From the NCBI RefSeq assembly GCF_002738225.1, contig NZ_PEBQ01000087.1, positions 20,755-84,754 of the forward strand: a DNA stretch of 64,000 nucleotides. Direction: 5' to 3'. Source of the DNA: Acetobacter pomorum. GTDB taxonomy: Bacteria; Pseudomonadota; Alphaproteobacteria; Acetobacterales; Acetobacteraceae. Position 1 is the first letter of the stretch. Every line of letters begins with the position of its first letter. Positions 47,609 through 54,930 of the stretch are shown piece by piece. Both the position numbers and the translations under genes were made by a program. The notes below the pieces were generated by a model that saw nothing but the letters and a program-made list of their open reading frames with translations, was not told the DNA's origin and ran no database searches.

Positions 47609-48022
47609 TTGAAACAGATCGCTTCGGCATTGCTTGCCACCAGCCTCCTTGTCTCCCCTGTGTTTGCGCAAACTCCTCCAAAGCCTGCCGCGACAGAAAA
47701 TGCTGGGCCTAGCCAACCTTATTCAATCGCAAGTTTTATGGGTAAATGGGCCGTAACAATGGTGATGGAGCCCATTACCATTATGGGTAACCGGGCTGTT
47801 GGCCCGGCCGCGCGCCTAATTGTAGTGGTGCCAGATAACATCAGCAAAGCTGTCAAACAGAACCACTTTGCTCTGGCCCGCAAATCCAACACCGTATGGG
47901 AAGGACAGCAGGAAGACGTGACAGCAACGCTTACACGGATTTCAGAAAATGCCGCCCAGTTGGTTCTTGTTAAAAAAGACGGGCATAAAATGGAAATCCC
48001 GCTTTACCGCGACGATGGCTGA
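47609..48022 (+). CDS. Small exported protein of unknown function
   Basis: A 137-residue protein that starts at TTG 47609, chosen because GGAG lies exactly 8 nt upstream and because this gives a clean Sec signal peptide (KQIASALLATSLLVSPVFA then cleavage before QTPP). A longer TTG frame from 47546 would bury the signal. The mature part begins with a Pro/Ala-rich segment and then YSIASFMGKWAVTMVMEP, followed by a beta-rich domain of about 85 residues. No family was recognised. It converges on the dnaJ-like gene with a strong stem-loop between. Confidence 0.75.
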   Translation: MKQIASALLATSLLVSPVFAQTPPKPAATENAGPSQPYSIASFMGKWAVTMVMEPITIMGNRAVGPAARLIVVVPDNISKAVKQNHFALARKSNTVWEGQQEDVTATLTRISENAAQLVLVKKDGHKMEIPLYRDDG

Positions 48023-48037
48023 CATCTGAACTTTCAC

Positions 48038-48072
48038 ATCTTCCCCGCTCGCTTATCATGAGCGGGGAAGAT
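48038..48072. terminator. Stem-loop between convergent genes
   Basis: A perfect 13-bp stem, ATCTTCCCCGCTC and GAGCGGGGAAGAT, with a 9-nt loop lies between the exported-protein gene and the dnaJ-like gene. A U-run is lacking, but its position suits a bidirectional terminator. Confidence 0.65.
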
Positions 48073-48086
48073 TGTGCCGACCAGCT

Positions 48087-48992
48087 TTACTTTTCGTCCG
48101 CAGGTTTCCAGGTTTTGAGAAATTCCTGCAAAGCCTCATCCGCCTTGCCGATTTTCACTTGCAGCGTCACATACAAATTGCCTGCCGGGCGAGAACCATG
48201 TGCCTGTACACCTTTGCCACGCAACCGCAATACCGTACCGGTATCTGAACCTGCTGGCACATTCATCTTCACTGTTCCCGTTGGGGTTGGCACCATAATT
48301 GGCCCACCCAGTACGGCAGTTTTAAGATCGACATCCAGATTTTCCCGCAGATCATTCCCTTCCCGCGTATATGTGGGGTTGGGCATTACGGTTACGGTAA
48401 TCAGCGCATCTCCATCTGGCCCACCCTGCACACCGGGGGCCCCTTTGCCACGCAGACGCAGCACTTTACCGTCCTCAATCCCTGGTGGGATTGTCACATT
48501 CAACGTGCTGCCTTCTGGCAAAGTAATACGAGACTTGCCGCCGTTTACAGCATCCAGAAAACTGACCTTGAGCGTATAGGAACGATCTGCCCCTTTACGT
48601 GGGCCAGAACGCCGCGCACGCGCGCCACCGCCAAACATACCCCCGAACAGATCGCTCAGATCTTCTTCCGTAAAGCCGCCTGCACCACCAGCATGGCGGA
48701 AGCCTCCTGCACCGCCAAAATCATTAAATCCACCACTACCGCCGCCAAAACCGGGATGCCGTTCCTGCCCGGCAGCATCAATTTCACCCCGGTCAAAACG
48801 TGCACGTTTTTCTGGGTCTGACAGCAAATCATTGGCCTGATTGACGGCCTTGAATTCTTCTTCAGCCTTTTTGTCATCCGGGTTCAGATCCGGATGATAT
48901 TTTTTGGCTAATTTGCGATAGGCTTTACGAATGTCATCTTGACTGGCACTTTTGGAAATGCCCAGAACATCATACGGATCACGCACGCTCAT
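48087..48992 (-). CDS. DnaJ/CbpA-like co-chaperone without a zinc domain
   Basis: A 301-residue J-domain protein that stimulates Hsp70 ATPase activity. The J domain (residues 5-70) has the HPD motif in [12 protein letters not shown] Gly/Phe-rich linker is at about 78-125, and two C-terminal substrate-binding domains follow ([27 protein letters not shown] and [17 protein letters not shown]). The CxxCxGxG zinc repeats of true DnaJ are absent, which makes it CbpA-like. The start overlaps a tiny upstream ORF by 4 nt. No CbpM gene is seen; the tiny ORF does not resemble it. Confidence 0.92.
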   Translation of the reverse strand: MSVRDPYDVLGISKSASQDDIRKAYRKLAKKYHPDLNPDDKKAEEEFKAVNQANDLLSDPEKRARFDRGEIDAAGQERHPGFGGGSGGFNDFGGAGGFRHAGGAGGFTEEDLSDLFGGMFGGGARARRSGPRKGADRSYTLKVSFLDAVNGGKSRITLPEGSTLNVTIPPGIEDGKVLRLRGKGAPGVQGGPDGDALITVTVMPNPTYTREGNDLRENLDVDLKTAVLGGPIMVPTPTGTVKMNVPAGSDTGTVLRLRGKGVQAHGSRPAGNLYVTLQVKIGKADEALQEFLKTWKPADEK

Positions 48993-49159
48993 GCGGCACC
49001 TCCCTGCCCAGCCGTGATGGGAGCAGAAAAGTCATCCGTATCCAGCAGGCTTATAAGCAGAGCAATAACAACATCCCGCGCATATCCAGCCTGTTCTGCC
49101 TCTTTTACAAAAGCTTCCAAGCGCGGTTTTAAATAGGCCTCCGCTGTTAAATTGTTCAT
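48989..49159 (-). CDS. Tiny ORF, 56 aa, coupled to the dnaJ-like gene
   Basis: A 56-codon ORF with AAGGTG 5 nt before its ATG. Its TGA overlaps the ATG of the dnaJ-like gene, and its own ATG overlaps the stop of the next upstream ORF, both as ATGA. The protein is acidic and helical: [20 protein letters not shown], then [14 protein letters not shown] and a Gly/Ala-rich end. I do not recognise a family. The two overlaps make translation very likely. A regulatory or partner role for the J-protein is a guess based only on position. Confidence 0.7.
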   Translation of the reverse strand: MNNLTAEAYLKPRLEAFVKEAEQAGYARDVVIALLISLLDTDDFSAPITAGQGGAA

Positions 49160-49386
49160 AAATCACCTTCTCTATGTGCGTGAAGGGCGCGCAAAAATGA
49201 GTATGCGCCAACCTCCAGCTTTTTCATTACATTACTTATAATAATGGGAATGGTGGCGAGCGCGGTCAATGGATGCCCAGCACCATATGAATGGCTGATG
49301 CCCATATATCCCGCAACCATTAAAAGTAAGGCGTGGCATATGCCGCCCATACTCTTTATAAAGCCCAGAATGTAAGATAACGGCAC
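49156..49386 (-). CDS. Small membrane protein, up to 76 aa, unknown function
   Basis: The frame runs from a GTG at 49386 (76 residues) or an ATG at 49350 (64 residues); neither has a good ribosome site, so the start is unclear. The product has two hydrophobic stretches (ICHALLLMVAGYMGI and TALATIPIIISNVM) and a basic end. Its stop overlaps the start of the 56-aa ORF by 4 nt, which suggests it is the first gene of a three-gene unit ending with the dnaJ-like gene. No family recognised. The 49160-49441 interval holds nothing else that I can support. Confidence 0.5.
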   Translation of the reverse strand: MPLSYILGFIKSMGGICHALLLMVAGYMGISHSYGAGHPLTALATIPIIISNVMKKLEVGAYSFLRALHAHREGDL

Positions 49387-49441
49387 AGGCAGATTTTGCC
49401 TGAAATTATGCTGCTAAACCAGAATAGTGGAGATACCGGCC

Positions 49442-49744
49442 ATGGCTGATAAACCGCGCTTTTTTGATGATCTTGCCGGCGTGGCCGGTGGAGCTTTTTC
49501 CGCTCTGACAGGCGTGCGCGAAGAAATTCACGCCATTGTCCGCAGCCGCGTGGATGAAGTGCTGACAGGCTTGCAGGTTGTGCGGCGTGAAGAATTTGAA
49601 GTCATGCGTGATCTGGCCGCACAGGCCCGTATTGGTCAGGAAGAAGCAGAACGCCGCCTTGCCGCATTGGAAGAACGCGTTACAGCGTTGGAACACAAAC
49701 TGGCCCATAATCATAACGAACATGGGCACCAGCACCACGGCTGA
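49442..49744 (+). CDS. UbiK-like / BMFP coiled-coil protein
   Basis: A 100-residue protein with the layout of the BMFP/UbiK family: an N-terminal amphipathic segment (FFDDLAGVAGGAFSALTGV), then EEIHAIVRSRVDEVL. A trimeric coiled coil follows, with REEFEVMRDLAAQAR and ERRLAALEERVTALE. A His-rich tail ends it. UbiK acts as an accessory factor of aerobic ubiquinone synthesis in E. coli. The ATG at 49442 has GGAG 9 nt upstream and is preferred over a GTG at 49427. ybjN and proC follow. Confidence 0.85.
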   Translation: MADKPRFFDDLAGVAGGAFSALTGVREEIHAIVRSRVDEVLTGLQVVRREEFEVMRDLAAQARIGQEEAERRLAALEERVTALEHKLAHNHNEHGHQHHG

Positions 49745-49798
49745 CGCCGCGCCTTCCCTCACTATATTTTCTGCCTTTCCGCAGGCACGGAGCTCCCC

Positions 49799-50299
49799 AT
49801 GCCAGCAATAACCTCCGAAGCATCCTCCATGCTCACCAACCCGCTTGATCTGATGGAACAGGTTATAGGTGGGCATGGATGGACATTTGAACGGTGCACC
49901 CCAACGGAAATGGCAGCAGAAGCGCCCTCCCGCTGGTGTGATTATGGGCTGTTTTTTTCATGGTCTGCCGAACTGGGCGCCATTCTGTTTACCTGCGCTT
50001 TTGACCTAAAAGCTGCCCCCACCCAACATGCCAATCTGTATGAACTCATCGGCCTGGCAAATGAGCAGATATGGGTGGGGCACTTCAGCCTGGACACGGA
50101 AGATGGTGTTTTGCTCTTTCGCCATGCACTGCTGCTACGCGGCACACCTGCCGTTACCGATGTATTTGAAGATATGATTGATATTGCATTGGCTGAATGC
50201 GAGCGCTTTTACCCCGCTTTTCGCTTTTTTCTGCATACGGGGCTGGATGCAAAAACAGCGCTCGCCACAGCCATGATTGATTGTCAGGGAGAAGCATAA
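49799..50299 (+). CDS. YbjN-domain protein
   Basis: A 166-residue protein of the YbjN family (sensory-transduction-regulator-like fold related to type III chaperones). WSAELGAILFTCAFDLK, LYELIGLANEQIWVGHFSLDTEDGVLLFRHALLLRG (split by strands) and ECERFYPAFRFFL are typical of the family. Molecular function is not established. Its stop overlaps the proC start (TAATG). Confidence 0.85.
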   Translation: MPAITSEASSMLTNPLDLMEQVIGGHGWTFERCTPTEMAAEAPSRWCDYGLFFSWSAELGAILFTCAFDLKAAPTQHANLYELIGLANEQIWVGHFSLDTEDGVLLFRHALLLRGTPAVTDVFEDMIDIALAECERFYPAFRFFLHTGLDAKTALATAMIDCQGEA

Positions 50300-51120
50300 T
50301 GACAAAATCCCCTCTCCTACCCTCAATCCTTCTGGTGGGTTGCGGCAAAATGGGTGGCGCCATGTTGGAAGGCTGGCTGGCACATGGGCTGGCCCCTTCC
50401 GTCATCATGGATCGACACTTGCCAGAACTTCCCGCACCCCATCGCGTCGTGCGCACCTTGGATGCCATTCCGGCAGAGTTTAAGCCCGATGTTATTCTTC
50501 TGGCGGTCAAACCCCAAAAAGCCAACGGTGTTCTGGCAGAACTGGCGCCACGCTTCCCCAACGCGACACTTCTTTCTGTTATGGCTGGCCGCACAATTGC
50601 CAGCCTGTTAAAGGCTTACCGGGTAGGACATGCCGCGGCTTCTCCGATTATTATCAGAAGCATGCCCAATACGCCTTCTGCACTGGGTGCTGGTATGAGC
50701 GGGCTTTACGCACCGCCTGAAGCATCTGAAAAACAGAAAAAGCAGTGCGAACAGCTCTTGAGCGCCGTTGGTGAAACCGTATGGGTTGCACAGGAAGGGC
50801 TGATTGATTCCGTTGCCGCCATTTCTGGCAGTGGGCCAGCCTATGTTTTCCTTCTGGCAGAGCTTCTGGAACAGGCAGGTGTAGAACAGGGGCTGGATGC
50901 AAAAACAGCGCGTACGCTGGCACGCGGCACCATTTATGGCGCAGGACAAATGCTGCATCAGCTCCCTACAGATGCCGCAGAATTACGCAGGAACGTCACA
51001 AGCCCTGGCGGCACAACAGAAGCAGCATTGAAAGTTCTGATGGCTTCTGATGCATGGCCCCAAGCCGTATCAACCGCCATTTCTGCTGCGGTTAATCGTG
51101 CCAAGGAACTTGCATCCTGA
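50299..51120 (+). CDS. proC: Pyrroline-5-carboxylate reductase
   Basis: The last step of proline synthesis, NAD(P)H-dependent. The 273-residue protein has the N-terminal Rossmann motif LLVGCGKMGGAM, ILLAVKPQK, RSMPNTPSALGAGM and the dimerisation/active-site region DSVAAISGSGPAYVFLLAE, with VTSPGGTTEAAL near the end. The ATG at 50299 has GGGAG upstream and overlaps the ybjN stop. A GTG at 50281 is in frame but not needed. Confidence 0.95.
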   Translation: MTKSPLLPSILLVGCGKMGGAMLEGWLAHGLAPSVIMDRHLPELPAPHRVVRTLDAIPAEFKPDVILLAVKPQKANGVLAELAPRFPNATLLSVMAGRTIASLLKAYRVGHAAASPIIIRSMPNTPSALGAGMSGLYAPPEASEKQKKQCEQLLSAVGETVWVAQEGLIDSVAAISGSGPAYVFLLAELLEQAGVEQGLDAKTARTLARGTIYGAGQMLHQLPTDAAELRRNVTSPGGTTEAALKVLMASDAWPQAVSTAISAAVNRAKELAS

Positions 51121-51174
51121 TTTTTGCCTTTATGTTTATTGATTATATTTTTTTCTTACCCCGCAGGTTTTTAA

Positions 51175-51816
51175 ATGGACAACGACGATTTTGACGCCGC
51201 ACTGGTTTCATCCGCTCTAACACTGGCTGCAGAACGGGGCTGGTCCAGCATTTCCGTATTGGATGCTGCGCGAGATGCTGGTCTTTCGCTGCGCGAGGCA
51301 CGGCAGCGTTTTCCGCTCAAGGCCTCTATCTTGTTGCGCCTTGGGCGTATGGCAGATGATGTAGCTCTGGCTGATGACACTGTAAGCGGCAACACACGTG
51401 AACGCTTGTTTGACTTGTTAATGCGTCGGCTAGATGTGTTTCAACAATATCGCGATGGCTTGGGATCTGTTCTGCGGAGTCTGCCTATGGACCCACCTTT
51501 GGCTGTTATTCTGGGTGGTGCCACGTTGGAAAGCATGCGCTGGATGGCAGACGCAGCGGGCATTAATGCCAACGGACTGGGCGGGTTTGTACGGGTAAAC
51601 ATGATTGTGGGCGTATGGACGCACACCCTACGCGCATGGGAAAAAGACGATAGCCCCGATATGGGCAGCACAATGGCCGCCTTGGATCAGGCTCTGGACA
51701 AAGCTGCACGTTTTGGCCTTTTTCCTGCGGGAGATGAGGCGACGACTCTGGATGAAGATCTTCCTGACCTTGACGCCCTACCCACAACTGATTCGAGCTT
51801 TTCTGAACCCGGCTGA
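51175..51816 (+). CDS. TetR-fold protein, COQ9-like
   Basis: A 213-residue all-helical protein. The N-terminal 50 residues look like a TetR helix-turn-helix (AAERGWSSISVLDAARDAGLSLREARQRFP). The C-terminal segment WTHTLRAWEKDDSPDMGSTMAALDQALDKAARF resembles COQ9, the lipid-binding TetR-fold protein that helps COQ7 in ubiquinone synthesis. A plain TetR regulator is the alternative. A UbiK-like gene lies two genes upstream, which fits a ubiquinone link but does not prove it. AGG precedes the ATG, and an acidic tail ends the protein. Confidence 0.7.
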   Translation: MDNDDFDAALVSSALTLAAERGWSSISVLDAARDAGLSLREARQRFPLKASILLRLGRMADDVALADDTVSGNTRERLFDLLMRRLDVFQQYRDGLGSVLRSLPMDPPLAVILGGATLESMRWMADAAGINANGLGGFVRVNMIVGVWTHTLRAWEKDDSPDMGSTMAALDQALDKAARFGLFPAGDEATTLDEDLPDLDALPTTDSSFSEPG

Positions 51817-51855
51817 TTTCTCTTATTGCAAAGATCTAAAAAACACACTTTACGA

Positions 51856-51895
51856 AAGCTGCCAGTTTGCCCTAAAAGGGCAGCGTTGGCAGCTT
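51856..51895 (+). terminator. Nested stem-loop between the COQ9-like gene and tRNA-Gln
   Basis: Outer arms AAGCTGCCA and TGGCAGCTT enclose an inner GCCCT...AGGGC hairpin. It lies 40 nt after the stop and 8 nt before the tRNA; a probable terminator or processing structure. Confidence 0.6.
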
Positions 51896-51903
51896 AATGC
51901 TAA

Positions 51904-51978
51904 TGGGGCGTAGCCAAGCGGTAAGGCAGCGGATTTTGATTCCGCCATGCGGAGGTTCGAATCCTCCCGCCCCAGCCA
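51904..51978 (+). tRNA. tRNA-Gln (anticodon UUG)
   Basis: A full cloverleaf: acceptor TGGGGCG pairs with CGCCCCA, D arm GCC...GGC, anticodon stem GCGGA/TCCGC with loop TTTTGAT (anticodon TTG), T arm GGAGG/CCTCC with TTCGAAT, discriminator G and an encoded CCA. This tRNA is a normal target of MnmA. Confidence 0.97.
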
Positions 51979-52233
51979 AAACTCACAAGCCTTCTCAATG
52001 TAAATATTTCTTTCTTACGCAGAACATTAAGAATCATTACACTTAAAAATATTTACCCTAAATAAACATATATAAATACTTTATATTCTGCGCATTTATT
52101 CCAATATATGGAAGTGAGTATATTTATAATGACCTCTCACTTACCTGACAAACCCATAAGAATCCTATTTTCTGATCCTTACACTCACTCTTGACGTTAC
52201 GAGATATTTCCATCTCTGATAGAAGGCGCCTTT
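51979..52233. other. AT-rich intergenic region before the MFS gene
   Basis: About 255 nt without a supported gene. It is AT-rich and includes TTGACG at 52191-52196, but the spacing to the start of the MFS gene leaves no room for a good -10 and leader. The promoter is probably further upstream. Confidence 0.4.
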
Positions 52234-53514
52234 ATGCGTTTTCCTTTGCTCTGTCAGGCGACCTGCATTCTCATGACAAATTCTTCCGAGCCGCCTCCCT
52301 CGCTTTTGAAACAGCAGGGTATTCCTGCCGTTTTGGGTGGCAGAACACTTTCTGCTTTTGCATCTCAGGTGCAGGCCGTAGCTGTAGGGTGGCAGATTTA
52401 CGCCCTTACACACAGCGCAGCCGCATTGGGCTTGGTGGGGTTGGCACAATTTCTGCCTATGGTGCTGTTCATATTTCCTGCAGGCCATGCAGCAGACCAG
52501 CATAATAGGCAGCGCATTGTTATTTCGTGCCAAGTGGTGGAAGCACTGGCAACAATGTTCATGGCCTATGCATCCTTCTCGCACCACCTGACATCTCTTA
52601 TGATTTACGGATTGGTAGTGGTATTTGGAATATGCCGTGCCTTTGAGGCACCGGCACAGCAAACGTTTCTACCATCTTTGGTTCCTCCTGCGCTGTTTCC
52701 ACGTGCTGCGGCACTTTCCTCCTCCTTGTTTCAGGTTGCATGTATCGCAGGGCCTTCTTTAGGGGGGCTGCTATATGGCTTGGGGGCTGGCGTATGTTAT
52801 GCGCTTTGTGCGCTCAGCTTTGCCATTGCTGCGTTTTGTACTTATTCCATGAAATTGCAGTTTCCAACGCGGGCCAAACAACCAGCCACATTGGCCGCGG
52901 TTTTTGGTGGCATTGCATTTCTGCGCCGCAAACCCACCATGCTTGGGGCCATTTCTCTGGATCTGTTTGCTGTTCTATTGGGGGGCGCTACAGCCATGCT
53001 CCCTATTTTTGCCAATGACATATTACATGCAGGGCCATGGGGGTTAGGTTTGCTTCGGGCAGCACCTGGCATTGGTGCTTTATTGGTAGCCGCTATTCTG
53101 GCCCGTCACCCACTAGGGCGACATGCTGGGTTATGGATGTTTACGGACGTTGCCATTTTTGGATTTGCAACCATTGCCTTTGGCTTTTCCCGCTCCATTG
53201 CTGTTTCCGTCATCATGTTGGCCATATTGGGAGGAGCCGATGTGATTAGCGTGATGGTGCGCGGGGCACTGGTTCAGCTTGGCACGCCAGATGAAATGCG
53301 TGGGCGCGTTTCTGCCGTCAACATGTTGTTTATTGGTTCATCCAACCAGTTGGGAGAATTTGAAAGCGGAATGCTTGCTTCCGCCATTGGCCCGATTCCA
53401 GCAGTTGTGCTGGGAGGAATTGGCACATTGTGCATTAGTGGTATTTGGATGTTGCTGTTTCCCGGCCTACGTAAGCTGGACAGGCTGGAAGACATTACAC
53501 CTGAAGATTCCTGA
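52234..53514 (+). CDS. MFS transporter (EntS-like, MFS_3)
   Basis: A 426-residue major facilitator with about 12 transmembrane helices. The N-terminal region FASQVQAVAVGWQIYALTHS, the loop GHAADQHNRQRIV after helix 2 and the second-half TPDEMRGRVSAVNMLFIG segment place it with the EntS/MFS_3 exporters. AGAAGG lies 8 nt before the ATG at 52234; a second ATG at 52273 is possible. The substrate is unknown. It is alone on its transcript and ends in a terminator shared with HU. Confidence 0.88.
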   Translation: MRFPLLCQATCILMTNSSEPPPSLLKQQGIPAVLGGRTLSAFASQVQAVAVGWQIYALTHSAAALGLVGLAQFLPMVLFIFPAGHAADQHNRQRIVISCQVVEALATMFMAYASFSHHLTSLMIYGLVVVFGICRAFEAPAQQTFLPSLVPPALFPRAAALSSSLFQVACIAGPSLGGLLYGLGAGVCYALCALSFAIAAFCTYSMKLQFPTRAKQPATLAAVFGGIAFLRRKPTMLGAISLDLFAVLLGGATAMLPIFANDILHAGPWGLGLLRAAPGIGALLVAAILARHPLGRHAGLWMFTDVAIFGFATIAFGFSRSIAVSVIMLAILGGADVISVMVRGALVQLGTPDEMRGRVSAVNMLFIGSSNQLGEFESGMLASAIGPIPAVVLGGIGTLCISGIWMLLFPGLRKLDRLEDITPEDS

Positions 53515-53518
53515 TAAA

Positions 53519-53554
53519 AAAGAACCTTACGGAACAGGGTCCGTAAGGTTCTTT
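53519..53554. terminator. Bidirectional terminator between the MFS gene and hup
   Basis: A perfect 15-bp stem, AAAGAACCTTACGGA and TCCGTAAGGTTCTTT, with a 6-nt loop and A/U tracts lies between convergent genes. Confidence 0.85.
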
Positions 53555-53586
53555 CCCAACATCTTCCGCTACGCAAGCGTGTTGGC

Positions 53587-53856
53587 TTAAACAGCCTTCT
53601 TCAGGTTGGGGCTTGCTTTAAAGCGTACTGTTTTGCCAGCTTTGACCTTCACCTGCTCTCCCGTGCGGGGGTTCAAAGCCTTGCGGGCCTTGGTTTTGCG
53701 GACTGTAAACGTGCCAAAAGAAGGAAGTGTAAAGCCACCTTCATGCTTCAACTCTTCTACAATCGCATCAATAAGGTCATTCGCTGCCTGATTGGCGGCA
53801 ACGCCGGTGCAGTTGATCGAGTCCTGGATCACTGCTGCAATAAAGGCCTTGCTCAT
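53587..53856 (-). CDS. hup: DNA-binding protein HU
   Basis: A small dimeric nucleoid protein that bends DNA. The ATG at 53856 has AAGGGAG about 10 nt upstream and gives 89 residues. The frame opens at 53895, but the extra residues are not family-like. The body has the HU signature GGFTLPSFGTFTVRKTKARKALNP (in two strands) and the DNA-binding arm NPRTGEQVKVKAGKTVRFKASPNLK. The chain type (HU-alpha or -beta) cannot be told. Confidence 0.95.
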   Translation of the reverse strand: MSKAFIAAVIQDSINCTGVAANQAANDLIDAIVEELKHEGGFTLPSFGTFTVRKTKARKALNPRTGEQVKVKAGKTVRFKASPNLKKAV

Positions 53857-53967
53857 GAGGTAATGGCTCCCTTTCAGACAGAACTGTATGCACAAGAATT
53901 ATTTGGCTATCATGCCCATGCTTTAAGGGCTTGTAGTCACATTTTTATGAAAAAACCAACTTAAAAA

Positions 53968-54930
53968 ATGCAGCTTCTTTTAAATTCTCCCGATCCTGTC
54001 AGCAAAAACGGGCTATGTGACTTTTCAGACACAGGTTTACCCGCAGGGTCTGTATGTTTTTTTGCCGCCTATGCACCCAATGGTATTTTGCCGCCTTTCA
54101 CTCAGTTTTACCTTAAAAATATCCTGGATTGCGGTTTTATTCTCCATCTGGTTCTTTCTGGTGATACCCCGGCAGATAAAGAAACCATTTTTTTCTGTAA
54201 AAAGAATAATATTCACTTTTGGCAGCGCCCCAATGGGGGAATGGACTTTGGTGCATGGCGTTTTTTGTTCCAAAAAAACGTTGCAGTTCATGCACCTTAT
54301 GTCCTTTTAGCGAATGATAGTGTCTTTGGGCCATTCAGCCCTCTAGCTACTGTGCTGGTACACGCCCGCGCATATACTTTCCCTGCATGGGGCCTTGTTG
54401 CATCGCGCCTTGTTACCCCTCATCTGCAATCGTGGTTTATTGGACTTTCCCAAAAAACTTTACAGACAGCCCCGGTCCAACGGGTTTTTTCCCTGCCCTT
54501 TGAGCACATGAGCAGAAACGAAATTATCTGGCATGGTGAACTTGGGCTATCCATTGCCCTGCAAGAAGCCGGCATTCCACTTCAAGCCGCATGGAGTGAC
54601 TTACATGCACCCCTTGCCCGCTTTCTGCCCACCAATCCTATGCATACGCATTGGTATTCTCTTGCCGCATCCGGACAAGTGCCTTTTATCAAACGCGAAC
54701 TGTTACGGAACAACAGCTTTGCCATTCCCAACCTGCACCAATGGCCAGATGTTATTCCGCCAACATCCAACTTTAACCCACAATGGATTGCAGATAGCCT
54801 TACCCAACATGACCCCAGACCTACCCCGGCGGCCACCACAGCAAAGGGGCGGATGCTTTATAGATTGATCAGTACAACAGACACCCTGCTCTGGAAAACC
54901 AGACGGCACACCAGACATTCAGCACATTAA
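53968..54930 (+). CDS. RgpF-like rhamnan synthesis protein
   Basis: A 320-residue protein of the RgpF (rhamnan synthesis F) family, involved in cell-surface polysaccharide assembly. The family pattern is clear: FFAAYAPNGILPPFTQFYLKN early, RPNGGMDFGAWRF near residue 90, and LLANDSVFGPFSPL shortly after. The C-terminal third is Pro/Thr-rich. It starts the surface-glycan block. Its TAA at 54928-54930 overlaps the stop of the next, convergent gene within a shared TTAA. Confidence 0.85.
   Translation: MQLLLNSPDPVSKNGLCDFSDTGLPAGSVCFFAAYAPNGILPPFTQFYLKNILDCGFILHLVLSGDTPADKETIFFCKKNNIHFWQRPNGGMDFGAWRFLFQKNVAVHAPYVLLANDSVFGPFSPLATVLVHARAYTFPAWGLVASRLVTPHLQSWFIGLSQKTLQTAPVQRVFSLPFEHMSRNEIIWHGELGLSIALQEAGIPLQAAWSDLHAPLARFLPTNPMHTHWYSLAASGQVPFIKRELLRNNSFAIPNLHQWPDVIPPTSNFNPQWIADSLTQHDPRPTPAATTAKGRMLYRLISTTDTLLWKTRRHTRHSAH

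Noticed and set aside
52191..52233. A sigma-70 promoter built on TTGACG
   Set aside because: The only -10-like hexamer would leave too little leader for the ribosome site of the MFS gene.
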